From contig CAMSEM010000007.1 of assembly GCA_947057505.1 (NCBI GenBank), forward strand, positions 1 to 28,843: a stretch of 28,843 bases of DNA. The letters are read 5' to 3'. Each line of letters begins with the position of its first letter. The first letter of the stretch is position 1. Position numbers and translations under genes: made by a program. The notes below the pieces were generated by a model that was given only the letters and a program-made list of their open reading frames with translations, was not told where the DNA came from and made no database searches. Below, in pieces: positions 7,915-15,579 of this stretch. The DNA is from an uncultured Clostridium sp. GTDB lineage: Bacteria; Bacillota; Clostridia; TANB77; CAG-508.

Positions 7915-8085
7915 ATGTCAGAAGTGAAAGTTAATAATGGAAATATAGAAGATGCTTTAAAAAGATTTAAAAGACAATGCGCAAGAAATGGAGTGTTACA
8001 AGAAGTTAGAAAAAGAGAACACTATGAAAAACCAAGTGTAAAGAGAAAGAAAAAATCAGAGGCAGCTAGAAAAAGAAAATTCTAA
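7915..8085 (+). CDS. rpsU: 30S ribosomal protein S21
   Basis: A 56-residue, highly basic protein of the small ribosomal subunit that acts near the anti-Shine-Dalgarno region of 16S rRNA. The sequence begins MSEVKVNNGNIEDALKRFKR, continues with CARNGVLQEVRKREHYEKPS, and ends in a Lys/Arg-rich tail (SEAARKRKF); length and order match the family. A strong GGGAGGGG precedes ATG 7915. It has its own promoter and is followed by a terminator and then yqeY, the usual rpsU-yqeY neighbourhood in Firmicutes. Confidence 0.95.
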   Translation: MSEVKVNNGNIEDALKRFKRQCARNGVLQEVRKREHYEKPSVKRKKKSEAARKRKF

Positions 8086-8095
8086 GAATAATAGT

Positions 8096-8136
8096 GGGAT
8101 TAAAAATTATGCAAAGTATAATTTTTAATCCCTTTT
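8096..8136 (+). terminator. Intrinsic terminator between rpsU and yqeY
   Basis: The arms GGGATTAAAAATTAT (8096-8110) and its exact complement (8118-8132) form a 15-bp stem with a 7-base loop, followed by TTTTG and more Ts. It probably lets rpsU be expressed more strongly than yqeY. Confidence 0.85.
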
Positions 8137-8233
8137 GTTTTTAAAAGGATTATATAGTAATTCATATATACTTTTAACCATAACTTAATTTAAAAGCTAT
8201 GAGTAAGAAAAATAAATATTAGGAGGAAAAAAT

Positions 8234-8674
8234 ATGTTAAAAGAAAAATTATTAGAAGATTTAAAAAAATCTATGAAAGAGAAAAACATCATTCGTAAAA
8301 ATGTAATACAAATGGTAAGAGCAGCAATCTTGCAAGTAGAAAAAGATAAACAAATAGAAGTAACAGACGAGCAAGGTATAGAAATTATTGCCAAAGAAGC
8401 TAAAAAAAGAAGAGATGCAATTAGCGACTACGAAAAAAGTGGAAGGCAAGACCTAATTAATCAAATTAAAGAAGAAATTGCCATATTAGAAGAATACTTA
8501 CCAAAACAACTAACAGCAGAAGAAATAGAAGAAAAATTAAAAGAAATTATTGAAAAAATTGGTGCAAGCACTATGAAAGACATTGGTATGGTAATGAAAA
8601 CTGCAAAAGAAAGTTTAGGTGCTACTGCAGATGGAAGAATCATCAATGAAGTTGCTAAAAAATTATTAAGTTAA
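8234..8674 (+). CDS. yqeY: GatB/YqeY domain protein
   Basis: A 146-residue cytoplasmic protein of the YqeY family, related to the tail domain of the GatB subunit of glutamyl-tRNA amidotransferase and thought to bind tRNA or RNA; its precise role is not settled. Family features are the N-terminal LKKSMKEKN segment, EAKKRRDAISDYEKSGRQDL near residues 55-74, and the C-terminal GATADGRIINEVAKKLL. AGGAGG lies about seven bases before ATG 8234. It follows rpsU as in many Firmicutes. Confidence 0.93.
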   Translation: MLKEKLLEDLKKSMKEKNIIRKNVIQMVRAAILQVEKDKQIEVTDEQGIEIIAKEAKKRRDAISDYEKSGRQDLINQIKEEIAILEEYLPKQLTAEEIEEKLKEIIEKIGASTMKDIGMVMKTAKESLGATADGRIINEVAKKLLS

Positions 8675-8724
8675 ACAATTAACAATATGTGTGGTAATTA
8701 ATATTAAGATACTGTTATTATGAA

Positions 8725-8764
8725 AAAAAGTTGTGCAAATTTGAAAAAAATTACACAACTTTTT
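8725..8764 (+). terminator. Intrinsic terminator after yqeY
   Basis: The arms AAAAAGTTGTG (8725-8735) and CACAACTTTTT (8754-8764) are exact complements around an 18-base loop, ending in a T run. Confidence 0.7.
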
Positions 8765-8944
8765 AGTTATATTCCTACATACAAAATTCAAAAATGTGAA
8801 ACAATTTTAAACAAAATATCAAATTTTGTTTCACATTAGAATTCCTACTATTTTTTAGGTTCACCTATAATATTCTATATTACGAGGATTTTGATAAAAC
8901 CACCGAATAATTATGTTAAAAATATGAAAATCAATTAAAAAGCC

Positions 8945-8974
8945 TTGAATAATTTTCCAAAAATAGATTATAAT
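8945..8974 (+). promoter_or_regulatory. Promoter of the ymfF-ymfH operon
   Basis: TTGAAT at 8945-8950, 18-base spacer, TATAAT at 8969-8974; about 30 bases later the ribosome binding site of ymfF follows. Confidence 0.7.
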
Positions 8975-9012
8975 ACAAACAGTAAATAAAAAATAAGAAA
9001 AGAGGAAATGCA

Positions 9013-10287
9013 ATGAATTATCAAAAAGAAGAAATGAAGCAAGGAGTTACCCTTCATCAAATTGATACAAAAAACTATAAAACAAACCTATATGCTGTTT
9101 TTTTAGCAACACCTTTAAAAAGAGAAAATATAACCAAAGATGCACTTTTAGCAGCAGTACTAAGAAGAGGAACCAAAACGCTGCAATCTCAAGAACAAAT
9201 TAGTCAAAAATTAGAAATGATGTATGGAGCAAGCTTTGATTGTGGTGTTGAAAAAACTGGAGATAACCATGTAATGAAATTCTATTTAGAAACATTAAGT
9301 GAAGAATTTTTACCAAAACCAGAAAAATTAGTGCAAGAAAGTATTCAAATTTTGATAGACCTTGTATTTAATCCATATACTGAAGAAAATTACTTTAAAG
9401 AAGAATATGTAGAAGGCGAAAAGAAAAATTTAAAACAAATTATAGAAAGCAAAATAGATAATAAAAACAAATACGCTTATGATAGATGTATAGAAGAAAT
9501 GTTTAAAAATAAGCCATATGGATTGTACAAATATGGCTATATAGAAGACCTAGAAAAAATTACAAAAGAAGAACTATATGAATATTATCAAAACTTAATC
9601 CAAAATTGTAAAATAGATATATTCTGCTCTGGAACAATGCAATCACAAGAAGTAAAAAAATATATAGAACAAAATGAAAATATTCAGAAATTAAATGAAA
9701 GAAAACCAAAATATGTAGTAAATAATGAAAGTACAGAAAAAGTAGAACCACAACCAACCAATATAGTAAACGAAAGTATGCAAATTACCCAAGGCAAACT
9801 AGTTATGGGATTAAATATCAATGAAACAGTAGAAAATACTAGATTTATTGCCTCTGTTTATAATGCAATATTAGGTGGAGGAGCAAATTCAAAATTATTT
9901 CAAAATGTACGTGAAAAACAAAGTTTGGCCTATACAGCAAACTCTGGCTATATTAGAGCTAAAAATAGTATTTTTATACGTTGTGGAATTGAAATACAAA
10001 ACTATGATAAAGCAGTACAAACTATAAAGCAGCAACTAAAAGATATAAAAAATGGAAACTTTAGCCAAGAAGACTTAAATAACAGCAAAGAATTAATACT
10101 AGCCTCTATTGAAGCAATTACAGAAGAGCAAGATACCGAAATAACTTATTACTATGGTCAAGAACTAGCAGACCAATTTGTTAGCATAGAAGAATATGCA
10201 AACAAAATAAGGCAAGTAAGTAAAGAGCAAGTAATTAATTTGGCAAAAACTATTAGTGTGAATACCATTTATTTTTTGAAAGACTAA
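9013..10287 (+). CDS. ymfF: M16-family peptidase-like protein without the zinc site (YmfF type)
   Basis: A 424-residue homologue of M16 (insulinase/pitrilysin-like) peptidases. The first domain aligns with the family, but where the zinc motif HxxEH should be (around residues 42-52) it reads LLAAVLRRGTKT, so it is not a peptidase by itself. The second domain keeps the conserved Arg/Tyr substrate-contact region in KLFQNVREKQSLAYTANSGY (near residues 295-314). It is followed after 49 bp by the active-site partner. In this family an inactive and an active M16 subunit pair up, as in B. subtilis YmfF/YmfH. Some databases name these as associated with EF-P modification; nothing in this window supports or rejects that. 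GAGG before ATG 9013 supports the start. Confidence 0.85.
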   Translation: MNYQKEEMKQGVTLHQIDTKNYKTNLYAVFLATPLKRENITKDALLAAVLRRGTKTLQSQEQISQKLEMMYGASFDCGVEKTGDNHVMKFYLETLSEEFLPKPEKLVQESIQILIDLVFNPYTEENYFKEEYVEGEKKNLKQIIESKIDNKNKYAYDRCIEEMFKNKPYGLYKYGYIEDLEKITKEELYEYYQNLIQNCKIDIFCSGTMQSQEVKKYIEQNENIQKLNERKPKYVVNNESTEKVEPQPTNIVNESMQITQGKLVMGLNINETVENTRFIASVYNAILGGGANSKLFQNVREKQSLAYTANSGYIRAKNSIFIRCGIEIQNYDKAVQTIKQQLKDIKNGNFSQEDLNNSKELILASIEAITEEQDTEITYYYGQELADQFVSIEEYANKIRQVSKEQVINLAKTISVNTIYFLKD

Positions 10288-10336
10288 CGTTGATTTAATA
10301 ATATTAAAAAAACTAAAATACGAAAGGAAGAGAAAA

Positions 10337-11614
10337 ATGAAAATCATAGAAAGCTCAAAAATAAAAGAAAAAGCCTATGTAGAAAAACTAGAAAATGGGC
10401 TAACAATTATTATCATACCAAAAAACAACACCAAGAAAAAATATGTCATTTGGGGCACACACTTTGGCTCAATAGATAACCATTTTATAATGCCACAAAC
10501 TGGGGAGGAAGTATATATACCAGATGGAGTAGCTCATTTTTTGGAGCATAAAATGTTTGAACAACCAAATGGAACAAATAGTCTAGACACATTAATGGCA
10601 ATGGGAATTGATGCAAATGCTTACACAACCAACGACCATACAGCATACCTTTTTGAATGTACCAACCATTTTGAAGAAGGGCTTACCGAATTAATGGACT
10701 ATGTGCAACACCCTTATTTTACAGAAGAAAATGTAGAAAAGGAAAAAGGCATTATTGGTCAAGAAATTAATATGTACGATGATGATCCAGGCTGGAGGAT
10801 GTATATGAACGCAATGGATTGTATGTATGAACAAAACCCAATAAAAATAGACATTGCAGGAACCATAGAATCTATTAGCAAAATTACACCAGATGTACTA
10901 TATAAATGCTATAACACATTTTACCATCCATCTAATATGACAATGGTACTTTGCGGAGACTTTAAGCCAGAACAATTATTAGAACAAATTAAACAAAGAC
11001 TAGAGTCAAAACAAAATCAGGGAGAAATCAAAAGAATTTATCCACCAAAAGAAGAAAAAATAAACAAGCCATTTAAAATAGAAAAAATGGAAGTAAGTAC
11101 TCCTATTTTTATGATGGGGTATAAAGATGTAGAAAATTCAAAAGAAGATAAAATAAAAAAACATATTGCAATTGAAATATTATTAAATATGATAATAGGA
11201 AAAAGTTCAAAATTATATCAAAAATTTTACCAAGAAGGATTATTGCTTGCAAAACCAGACTTTGACTATGAATTTAATGAACAATATGCCCATATTCTAT
11301 TATCTGGAACATCAAAAGACCCCAAAAAAGTAGAACAAGGAATCATAAAAACTATAGAAGAAATGCAACAAAATGGTCTAGAGGAAGAACACTTTGAACG
11401 TGTTAGAAGAAAAATCTATGGAGATTATGTAATAGAATACAATAGTGTAGCAGATATTGCGAGAATGTTTTTAGCAGATACCATGAAAGGAATTCAAAGT
11501 TTTGATTATATAGAACAATTCGAAACAGTAACAAAAGAATATACAGAAAATGTATTAAAAAATATTTTTAAACAAGAAAATAAAATTTTGTCAATAATAG
11601 AACCAAACACATAA
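10337..11614 (+). CDS. ymfH: M16-family zinc peptidase (YmfH type)
   Basis: A 425-residue peptidase of the pitrilysin superfamily, the catalytic partner of the upstream protein. The inverted zinc motif HFLEH is at residues 67-71 (His67, Glu70, His71), and the third ligand is Glu143 in GIIGQEINMYDDDPGW, at the usual distance. Between them lies ANAYTTNDHTAYLFEC, typical of the family. The C-terminal domain is degenerate in catalytic residues, as expected. AAAGGAAG lies before ATG 10337. It shares the operon with ymfF and is followed by a strong terminator. There is no signal peptide, so it acts in the cytoplasm; its substrate is not evident. Confidence 0.9.
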   Translation: MKIIESSKIKEKAYVEKLENGLTIIIIPKNNTKKKYVIWGTHFGSIDNHFIMPQTGEEVYIPDGVAHFLEHKMFEQPNGTNSLDTLMAMGIDANAYTTNDHTAYLFECTNHFEEGLTELMDYVQHPYFTEENVEKEKGIIGQEINMYDDDPGWRMYMNAMDCMYEQNPIKIDIAGTIESISKITPDVLYKCYNTFYHPSNMTMVLCGDFKPEQLLEQIKQRLESKQNQGEIKRIYPPKEEKINKPFKIEKMEVSTPIFMMGYKDVENSKEDKIKKHIAIEILLNMIIGKSSKLYQKFYQEGLLLAKPDFDYEFNEQYAHILLSGTSKDPKKVEQGIIKTIEEMQQNGLEEEHFERVRRKIYGDYVIEYNSVADIARMFLADTMKGIQSFDYIEQFETVTKEYTENVLKNIFKQENKILSIIEPNT

Positions 11615-11618
11615 TCGA

Positions 11619-11654
11619 AAAAACGCCTTATTTTGTATAAAATAGGGCGTTTTT
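11619..11654 (+). terminator. Intrinsic terminator of the ymfF-ymfH operon
   Basis: A 16-bp stem (11619-11634 with 11639-11654, one G-U pair) around the loop GTAT, containing the GC block ACGCC/GGCGT and ending in TTTTT. Confidence 0.9.
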
Positions 11655-11749
11655 GTATAAAATGTAGAACTTTGTCAAAAAAAAGCGAAAAAAGTAAAAA
11701 AATGACATACGAAAGTAGTCCAAAATACTACAAAATAGACAAAAACTCG

Positions 11750-11778
11750 TTGACTAATTTGTAAAAATATGGTATTTT
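11750..11778 (+). promoter_or_regulatory. Promoter of the Spo0E-like gene
   Basis: TTGACT at 11750-11755, 17-base spacer, TATTTT at 11773-11778, about 45 bases before the start codon. Confidence 0.6.
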
Positions 11779-11824
11779 AAATATATACAAAAGAGAAAAG
11801 AGAGAAAAAAGGAGAGTGGTTTGT

Positions 11825-12016
11825 ATGTTAAATGATGAAATTTGTAAATTAAGAGAAAAATTAAATGACAGTATTTTAAATGAAGAAGACTATAGTATTA
11901 CCTATCAAATCAGTGTGGAATTAGATGAGTTAATTGCGCAGTATTATAGTACACAAATAACACTAGCAAAAAGGAAGAAAAAAAGAGAGAATATTAAAAA
12001 ATTAGTGAAAAATTAG
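11825..12016 (+). CDS. Spo0E-like aspartyl-phosphate phosphatase
   Basis: A small all-helical protein of 63 residues resembling the Spo0E family, which in Bacillus dephosphorylates Spo0A~P and so delays sporulation. The first helix is ICKLREKLNDSI, and the second carries the family signature S-x-x-L-D as SVELDELIAQYY, including the Ser and Asp seen in Spo0E-type phosphatases. A basic tail (KRKKKRENIKK) follows. The longer frame begins with GTG at 11816, only one base from GGAGA; ATG 11825 is 10 bases from AAAGGAG and is preferred. It has its own promoter and terminator. It lies just upstream of the secretion locus, but no shared transcription is implied. Confidence 0.78.
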   Translation: MLNDEICKLREKLNDSILNEEDYSITYQISVELDELIAQYYSTQITLAKRKKKRENIKKLVKN

Positions 12017-12040
12017 AAATGAAGCAAGCTAAAAATAGAG

Positions 12041-12079
12041 AAAGTGTATATAATTATTTAAAATAGTTGTATACACTTT
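12041..12079 (+). terminator. Terminator after the Spo0E-like gene
   Basis: AAAGTGTATA (12041-12050) pairs exactly with TATACACTTT (12070-12079) around a 19-base AT-rich loop, followed by further Ts. Confidence 0.6.
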
Positions 12080-12197
12080 TATTATTGTATAAGAAAATTG
12101 CTAGATTTTTCCGTGTATAACAAGGGGAATTTTTTTATGTTTATGTAATATTTTTATAAAAAATAGCCAAAAAAGAAAAACTATGTTAAGATAATAC

Positions 12198-12226
12198 TTG
12201 AAATCATATTCGAAATTCGCTATAAT
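12198..12226 (+). promoter_or_regulatory. Promoter of the first pilin gene
   Basis: TTGAAA at 12198-12203, 17-base spacer, TATAAT at 12221-12226. The spacer contains the symmetric ATTCGAAAT. Confidence 0.75.
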
Positions 12227-12289
12227 GAATTTAAAATTGCAAAAAATAAATTTGAAACTGAGAATAAAGTAGAAAGGAAAAGTCTTAAA

Positions 12290-12773
12290 ATGAGAATAAT
12301 AAAGAAAATACAAATACTAAGTATATTAACATTTTTTATCATTATGATAACACCACTATTTAGTAATGCAGCAAATTTAGAACTGGCACAGCAAGATACA
12401 AAATTAGCAAGAGGAATAATGGATAATTATGTGCGGACAAGGTGTTAATGGTTTTTTACAGAATGCCATATCATCATCAAGCGACCCAATTGCTAATCCA
12501 AATGCATATAAACCAGGTGGTACAAGTGCAGAAGATATTAATGTAATTACTAGTAAAGCAAATCCTATTATAGGTGCTATTGTTACAGTAGGAGTAGTAG
12601 TTTCAGTAATTACCATGTGCATATTAGGTATTAAATATATGGTAGGCAGTGTAGAAGAAAGAGCAGAATACAAAAAAAGTATGATACCTTATTTAGTAGG
12701 TGCTGTCTTACTATTTGCAGGCTCTGTGGTAGTAAGTATAATTGCAAATCTAGTAATTAATATAAAAATGTAG
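12290..12773 (+). pseudogene. VirB2/TrbC-like type IV secretion pilin 1, frameshifted at 12434
   Basis: Corrected, this is a ~160-residue pilin precursor: signal peptide MRIIKKIQILSILTFF...NAA (about 1-28), a hydrophilic stretch, then a two-helix hairpin (about 93-115 and 135-157) with the loop GIKYMVGSVEERAEYKKSM between them. As read, the frame from ATG 12290 stops at 12446-12448 after DNYVRTRC. Deleting the C at 12434 turns GTG-CGG-ACA into Val-Gly-Gln and joins the signal peptide to the mature part (12435-12773). The mature part cannot work alone because it would lack a signal peptide. It is closest to pilin 3, sharing the loop and IPYLVGA. It has its own promoter and a probable terminator at 12908. 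AAAGG lies about 11 bases before the ATG. Confidence 0.75.
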
Positions 12774-12907
12774 AATATTTACAATCTATAAAACAGTAAA
12801 TTGTTGATAAGAATATCTTTTTTGCTGTTAGTTTGCTCGGCAAGTCATAGGAAAGTAAATTACAGCACACTTTCTCTAAAGTAATAGTTATAAAACTTGT
12901 AAATAGT

Positions 12908-12936
12908 AATTGTTGAACCAAAATCAGCAATTTTTT
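12908..12936 (+). terminator. Probable terminator after pilin 1
   Basis: AATTGTTGA (12908-12916) and TCAGCAATT (12924-12932) form a 9-bp stem with one G-U pair and a 7-base loop, followed by a run of six Ts. The preceding 12774-12907 holds nothing else that I can support. Confidence 0.6.
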
Positions 12937-12945
12937 GAAAAAATG

Positions 12946-12974
12946 TTGCAAACAAAGAAAAGATATAGTATAAT
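12946..12974 (+). promoter_or_regulatory. Promoter of the second pilin gene
   Basis: TTGCAA at 12946-12951, 17-base spacer, TATAAT at 12969-12974, starting ten bases after the terminator of pilin 1. Confidence 0.75.
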
Positions 12975-12997
12975 TAAAAAAGGAGTGGTGTCGAAAT

Positions 12998-13381
12998 ATG
13001 ATAAAAAAAGTATTTTTAACTGTATTAACAATAATACTACTACTAACTCTTTTATTACCAACTAATATAGTACAAGCCACTAGTCTAAGTAATATTACGC
13101 AAGGAGCAGATAACTTTTTGCAACAAGGGCAACATGGCTCACAAGGAACTATTAATGGACAAATATTAGGAGATACCTCAAATTTAATATATAACACGTT
13201 ATTAATTATTGGTGTATGTGTAGCAGTTATTTGGAGTACTATTTTAGGTATTAAATTTATTACAGGAAGTGTAGAACAAAAAGTAAAAGTAAAAGAATCT
13301 TTATTACCATTTGTAATAGGTTGTGTTGTAATCTTTGGAGCATTTGGTATATGGAGACTAATTATTGTTATATTAAGATAG
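12998..13381 (+). CDS. VirB2/TrbC-like type IV secretion pilin 2 (divergent)
   Basis: A 127-residue membrane protein with the pilin layout: signal peptide (about 1-27, ending VQATS), a short Gln/Gly-rich linker, then two membrane helices near 66-84 and 101-125. The signature region is LGIKFITGSVEQKVKVKESLLPFVIG, equivalent to LGIKYM.GS...AEYKK.MIPYLVG of pilins 1 and 3, but the loop is more basic and the second helix contains Trp and Arg. It may therefore be a minor subunit or assembly factor and not the main pilin. AAAGGAG lies 12-13 bases before ATG 12998. It is transcribed from 12946-12974. Confidence 0.78.
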   Translation: MIKKVFLTVLTIILLLTLLLPTNIVQATSLSNITQGADNFLQQGQHGSQGTINGQILGDTSNLIYNTLLIIGVCVAVIWSTILGIKFITGSVEQKVKVKESLLPFVIGCVVIFGAFGIWRLIIVILR

Positions 13382-13390
13382 TTATTAACA

Positions 13391-13419
13391 TTGTTTCAAA
13401 CTGAAACATTGATTATAAT
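13391..13419 (+). promoter_or_regulatory. Promoter of the third pilin gene with an internal palindrome
   Basis: TTGTTT at 13391-13396, 17-base spacer, TATAAT at 13414-13419. The inverted repeat TGTTTCA-AAC-TGAAACA (13392-13408) covers the -35 element and most of the spacer, where a bound repressor would block RNA polymerase. Confidence 0.6.
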
Positions 13420-13452
13420 AAAAAAATACATAAAAATGAAAGGGAGGATACT

Positions 13453-13836
13453 ATGAAAAAAACTACCAAAATAGTAGGAATGATGCTTATCGCTTTAATG
13501 TTAGTGTTAACTATGACAACAGTTTGTAATGCAAGTGGAACAGCAATTGATCCAGCTGGTATAGCAAATGGATTACATGGAACACAATCAGGAGCACAAG
13601 AACAAGTGGTAGATATGGGAAACCAACTTATTGGTATTATTACAACAGTTGGTGTTGTAGTTGCAGTTATTATTCTATTAGTATTAGGTATTAAATACAT
13701 GATGGGAAGTGCTTCAGAAAAAGCAGAATACAAAAAGACTATGATTCCATATTTAGTAGGTGCTATTTTAATTTTCGGTGCTTCAGCAATTACACAAGTT
13801 GTAGTAAGTATTGCATCTGGAATTACAGGACAATAG
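13453..13836 (+). CDS. VirB2/TrbC-like type IV secretion pilin 3
   Basis: A 127-residue pilin precursor. The signal peptide MKKTTKIVGMMLIALMLVL...NASG ends near residue 28, followed by a short hydrophilic segment and two helices at about 56-78 and 97-120. The inter-helix loop GIKYMMGSASEKAEYKKTM and the start of helix 2, IPYLVGAILIFGAS, match pilin 1 closely, which suggests these two are the main pilus subunits. GGGAGG, six bases before ATG 13453, gives the best ribosome binding site of the three pilins. A terminator follows at 13882, so it is transcribed on its own, presumably at a higher level than the machine operon. Confidence 0.82.
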   Translation: MKKTTKIVGMMLIALMLVLTMTTVCNASGTAIDPAGIANGLHGTQSGAQEQVVDMGNQLIGIITTVGVVVAVIILLVLGIKYMMGSASEKAEYKKTMIPYLVGAILIFGASAITQVVVSIASGITGQ

Positions 13837-13881
13837 AACTATAATATTACAAAAACATTACAAATATATTACGAATATATT

Positions 13882-13909
13882 AAAAAGTGCATAAAAATGC
13901 ACTTTTTTT
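13882..13909 (+). terminator. Terminator after pilin 3
   Basis: AAAAAGTGCAT (13882-13892) pairs perfectly with ATGCACTTTTT (13897-13907) around AAAA, followed by extra Ts. Confidence 0.9.
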
Positions 13910-13919
13910 CATTTCTGGG

Positions 13920-13948
13920 TTACAATTTTCGATATTATTTGCTATAAT
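13920..13948 (+). promoter_or_regulatory. Promoter of the secretion machine operon
   Basis: TTACAA at 13920-13925, 17-base spacer, TATAAT at 13943-13948, about 60 bases before ATG 14010. From here to 27236 I see no internal terminator, so eight genes probably form one transcript. Confidence 0.75.
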
Positions 13949-14009
13949 AATAGATAAGTATGAATAGGTTTTAAATTACCTACTTTCAAACAAAGGAGGA
14001 AAACAAACA

Positions 14010-14354
14010 ATGGGTACATACGAATTACCTAGAAATGTAAAAGGAGAAGGAAGAATTTTATTTATCTTTACATCAAAAAGTTTAATATATACAGTAGTTG
14101 CAGCAGCCATTGGCTTACTATTTTACTTTATTTTCTCTATGCTAAATATGGGAATGGTAGGCATTATTATTGTAGCAGCATTTGCCTTAATTGGTTTTTG
14201 CATAGGAACATTAAAAGTTCCAGAGATTAGCAAATTTAGCTTTACCAAAAAAACAGGTGGAGAAAACATAGATGATGTAATTAAAAGAGCAATAAAATAC
14301 AAAACATCAGGAAGAAAAATATATGTATACAAAGGAGGAAAAAACAATGATTGA
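14010..14354 (+). CDS. PrgI-family (VirB3-like) membrane protein
   Basis: A 114-residue inner-membrane component of Gram-positive type IV secretion systems, thought to correspond to VirB3 and to dock the VirB4 ATPase. It starts with MGTYELPRNVKGEGRILF, the usual PrgI-type N terminus (short Pro-containing cytoplasmic segment), then has two adjacent membrane helices at about 22-43 and 47-67, followed by a basic cytoplasmic tail. AAAGGAGG precedes ATG 14010. The last 8 bp overlap the next gene, whose ribosome binding site lies within the final codons, so the two are translationally coupled. Confidence 0.82.
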   Translation: MGTYELPRNVKGEGRILFIFTSKSLIYTVVAAAIGLLFYFIFSMLNMGMVGIIIVAAFALIGFCIGTLKVPEISKFSFTKKTGGENIDDVIKRAIKYKTSGRKIYVYKGGKNND

Positions 14355-15579
14355 AATAATTACCATAGCAATAGCAGTTATTTTTATGATTATGCTTGTC
14401 TTATTAGGAATTCTTTGTATTTTATATTTTAAATCAAAAGGCAAAAAAGAAAATAATACAGCAGCAAGTACCAGTAGCACTAAAACAACAAAAGCTACTA
14501 AATCATATACCACAGAATCTGTATTTGATTTTATGGAATTCGACAAAATAGAAGATAACATGATTTGCACCAAAAATGGAGCAAAATATGTTATGGTAGT
14601 AGAATGCCAAGGTGTTAACTATGACCTTATGTCAGAAATTGAAAAAAACGCAGTAGAAGAAGGGTTTATTCAATTTTTAAATACTCTAAGGCATCCAATT
14701 CAAATTTATACCCAAACAAGAACCATCAACTTAGAAAGTAGTGTACAAACATATCGCACAAAAGTAGACGAAATAGAACAAGAATTACAAAAACAACAAA
14801 AAAAATACGAGCAAATGGTAACATCAGGTAGATACACTCAAGAACAACTAAATGCAGAACTATATGAATTAACAAAAGCTACTAATTTATATGAATATGG
14901 AAAAGATATTATTTACACCACAGAAAGAATGAGCTTAAACAAAAATGTATTAAACCAAAAATACTATATTGTCATTCCATATTATCCAGATGAACTAGGA
15001 GAAAACAATTTTGACAAACAAGAAATTAGAAACTTAGCATTTTCTGAACTATATACAAGAGCCCAATCTATTATAAGAACATTATCTGTATGTGGTGTAA
15101 ATGGTAAAGTGCTAGATTCAAATGCTTTAGTAGACTTACTATATGTAGCATACAACCGTGATGATGCAGAAATTTATGGAATAGATAAAGCAATGAAAGC
15201 AGGCTATACAGAACTATACTCAACAGCTCAAGATGTATTAGACAAAAAAATGAATACATTAGACGACCAAATAGAAAAAGAAGCATTTGAAAAAGCAAAT
15301 CAAAAAGTAATTGAAGCAAAGTCAGAAAAGCAAAAAGCAATAGAAGAAAAAGAAAATAACCTAGAAGATTTAATAGACCAAGTAGCAAAAATGATTATAG
15401 AACAAAACAAAACAATCGTAGGAGAAGATGTTGCCGAGGTGGCAATAGAAAAAGTAAATCAAGATACCGCAAAAAGAAGAGGAAGACCTAAAAAACAAGT
15501 AAGCGAGCAAGAAGGAGGTACAAAAGAAAATGAGCAAGAAAAACAAGTTAAAAGAAGAAGCATTACAAAATCAGCATAA
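14347..15579 (+). CDS. Membrane-anchored protein resembling a detached VirB4 N-terminal domain
   Basis: A 410-residue protein. Residues 3-28 form a membrane helix, followed by a Ser/Thr/Lys linker to ~50, a folded region at about 55-310, a Lys/Glu/Gln coiled coil at 310-365 and a disordered basic tail. The folded part carries YYIVIPYYP near 200-208, ELYTRAQSIIRTLSVCGVNG and ALVDLLYVAYN, which recall the N-terminal domain of VirB4/TraC ATPases; no Walker motif is present. The tail includes KRRGRPKKQ at about 376-384, an AT-hook-like sequence. The start at 14347 is chosen because AAGGAGG lies eight bases before it; the longer frame from 14323 would begin inside that site. Its 3' end overlaps the VirB4 gene by 50 bp, so the products are probably made together. 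The assignment is by resemblance, not a clear family match. Confidence 0.6.
   Translation: MIEIITIAIAVIFMIMLVLLGILCILYFKSKGKKENNTAASTSSTKTTKATKSYTTESVFDFMEFDKIEDNMICTKNGAKYVMVVECQGVNYDLMSEIEKNAVEEGFIQFLNTLRHPIQIYTQTRTINLESSVQTYRTKVDEIEQELQKQQKKYEQMVTSGRYTQEQLNAELYELTKATNLYEYGKDIIYTTERMSLNKNVLNQKYYIVIPYYPDELGENNFDKQEIRNLAFSELYTRAQSIIRTLSVCGVNGKVLDSNALVDLLYVAYNRDDAEIYGIDKAMKAGYTELYSTAQDVLDKKMNTLDDQIEKEAFEKANQKVIEAKSEKQKAIEEKENNLEDLIDQVAKMIIEQNKTIVGEDVAEVAIEKVNQDTAKRRGRPKKQVSEQEGGTKENEQEKQVKRRSITKSA

Larger units (their letters stand above)
8675..9012. other. Intergenic region between yqeY and ymfF
   Basis: This 338-bp gap contains a terminator (8725-8764), a second hairpin at 8793-8804/8826-8837 (12 bp, AATGTGAAACAA with its complement) flanked by the direct repeat ATTCCTAC (8771 and 8841), and the ymfF promoter at 8945-8974. 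I see no coding sequence. Confidence 0.5.

Noticed and set aside
7468..12815. 15-bp sequence TTGTTGATAAGAATA shared by 7468-7482 and 12801-12815.
   Set aside because: It is short and AT-rich; a chance match is plausible in a window of this size and neither context gives it a role.
12757..13197. Cys/Leu-rich minus-strand frame across the pilin 1-pilin 2 gap.
   Set aside because: It runs through the promoter, terminator and signal peptide of pilin 2 with no ribosome binding site; the plus-strand genes explain the region.
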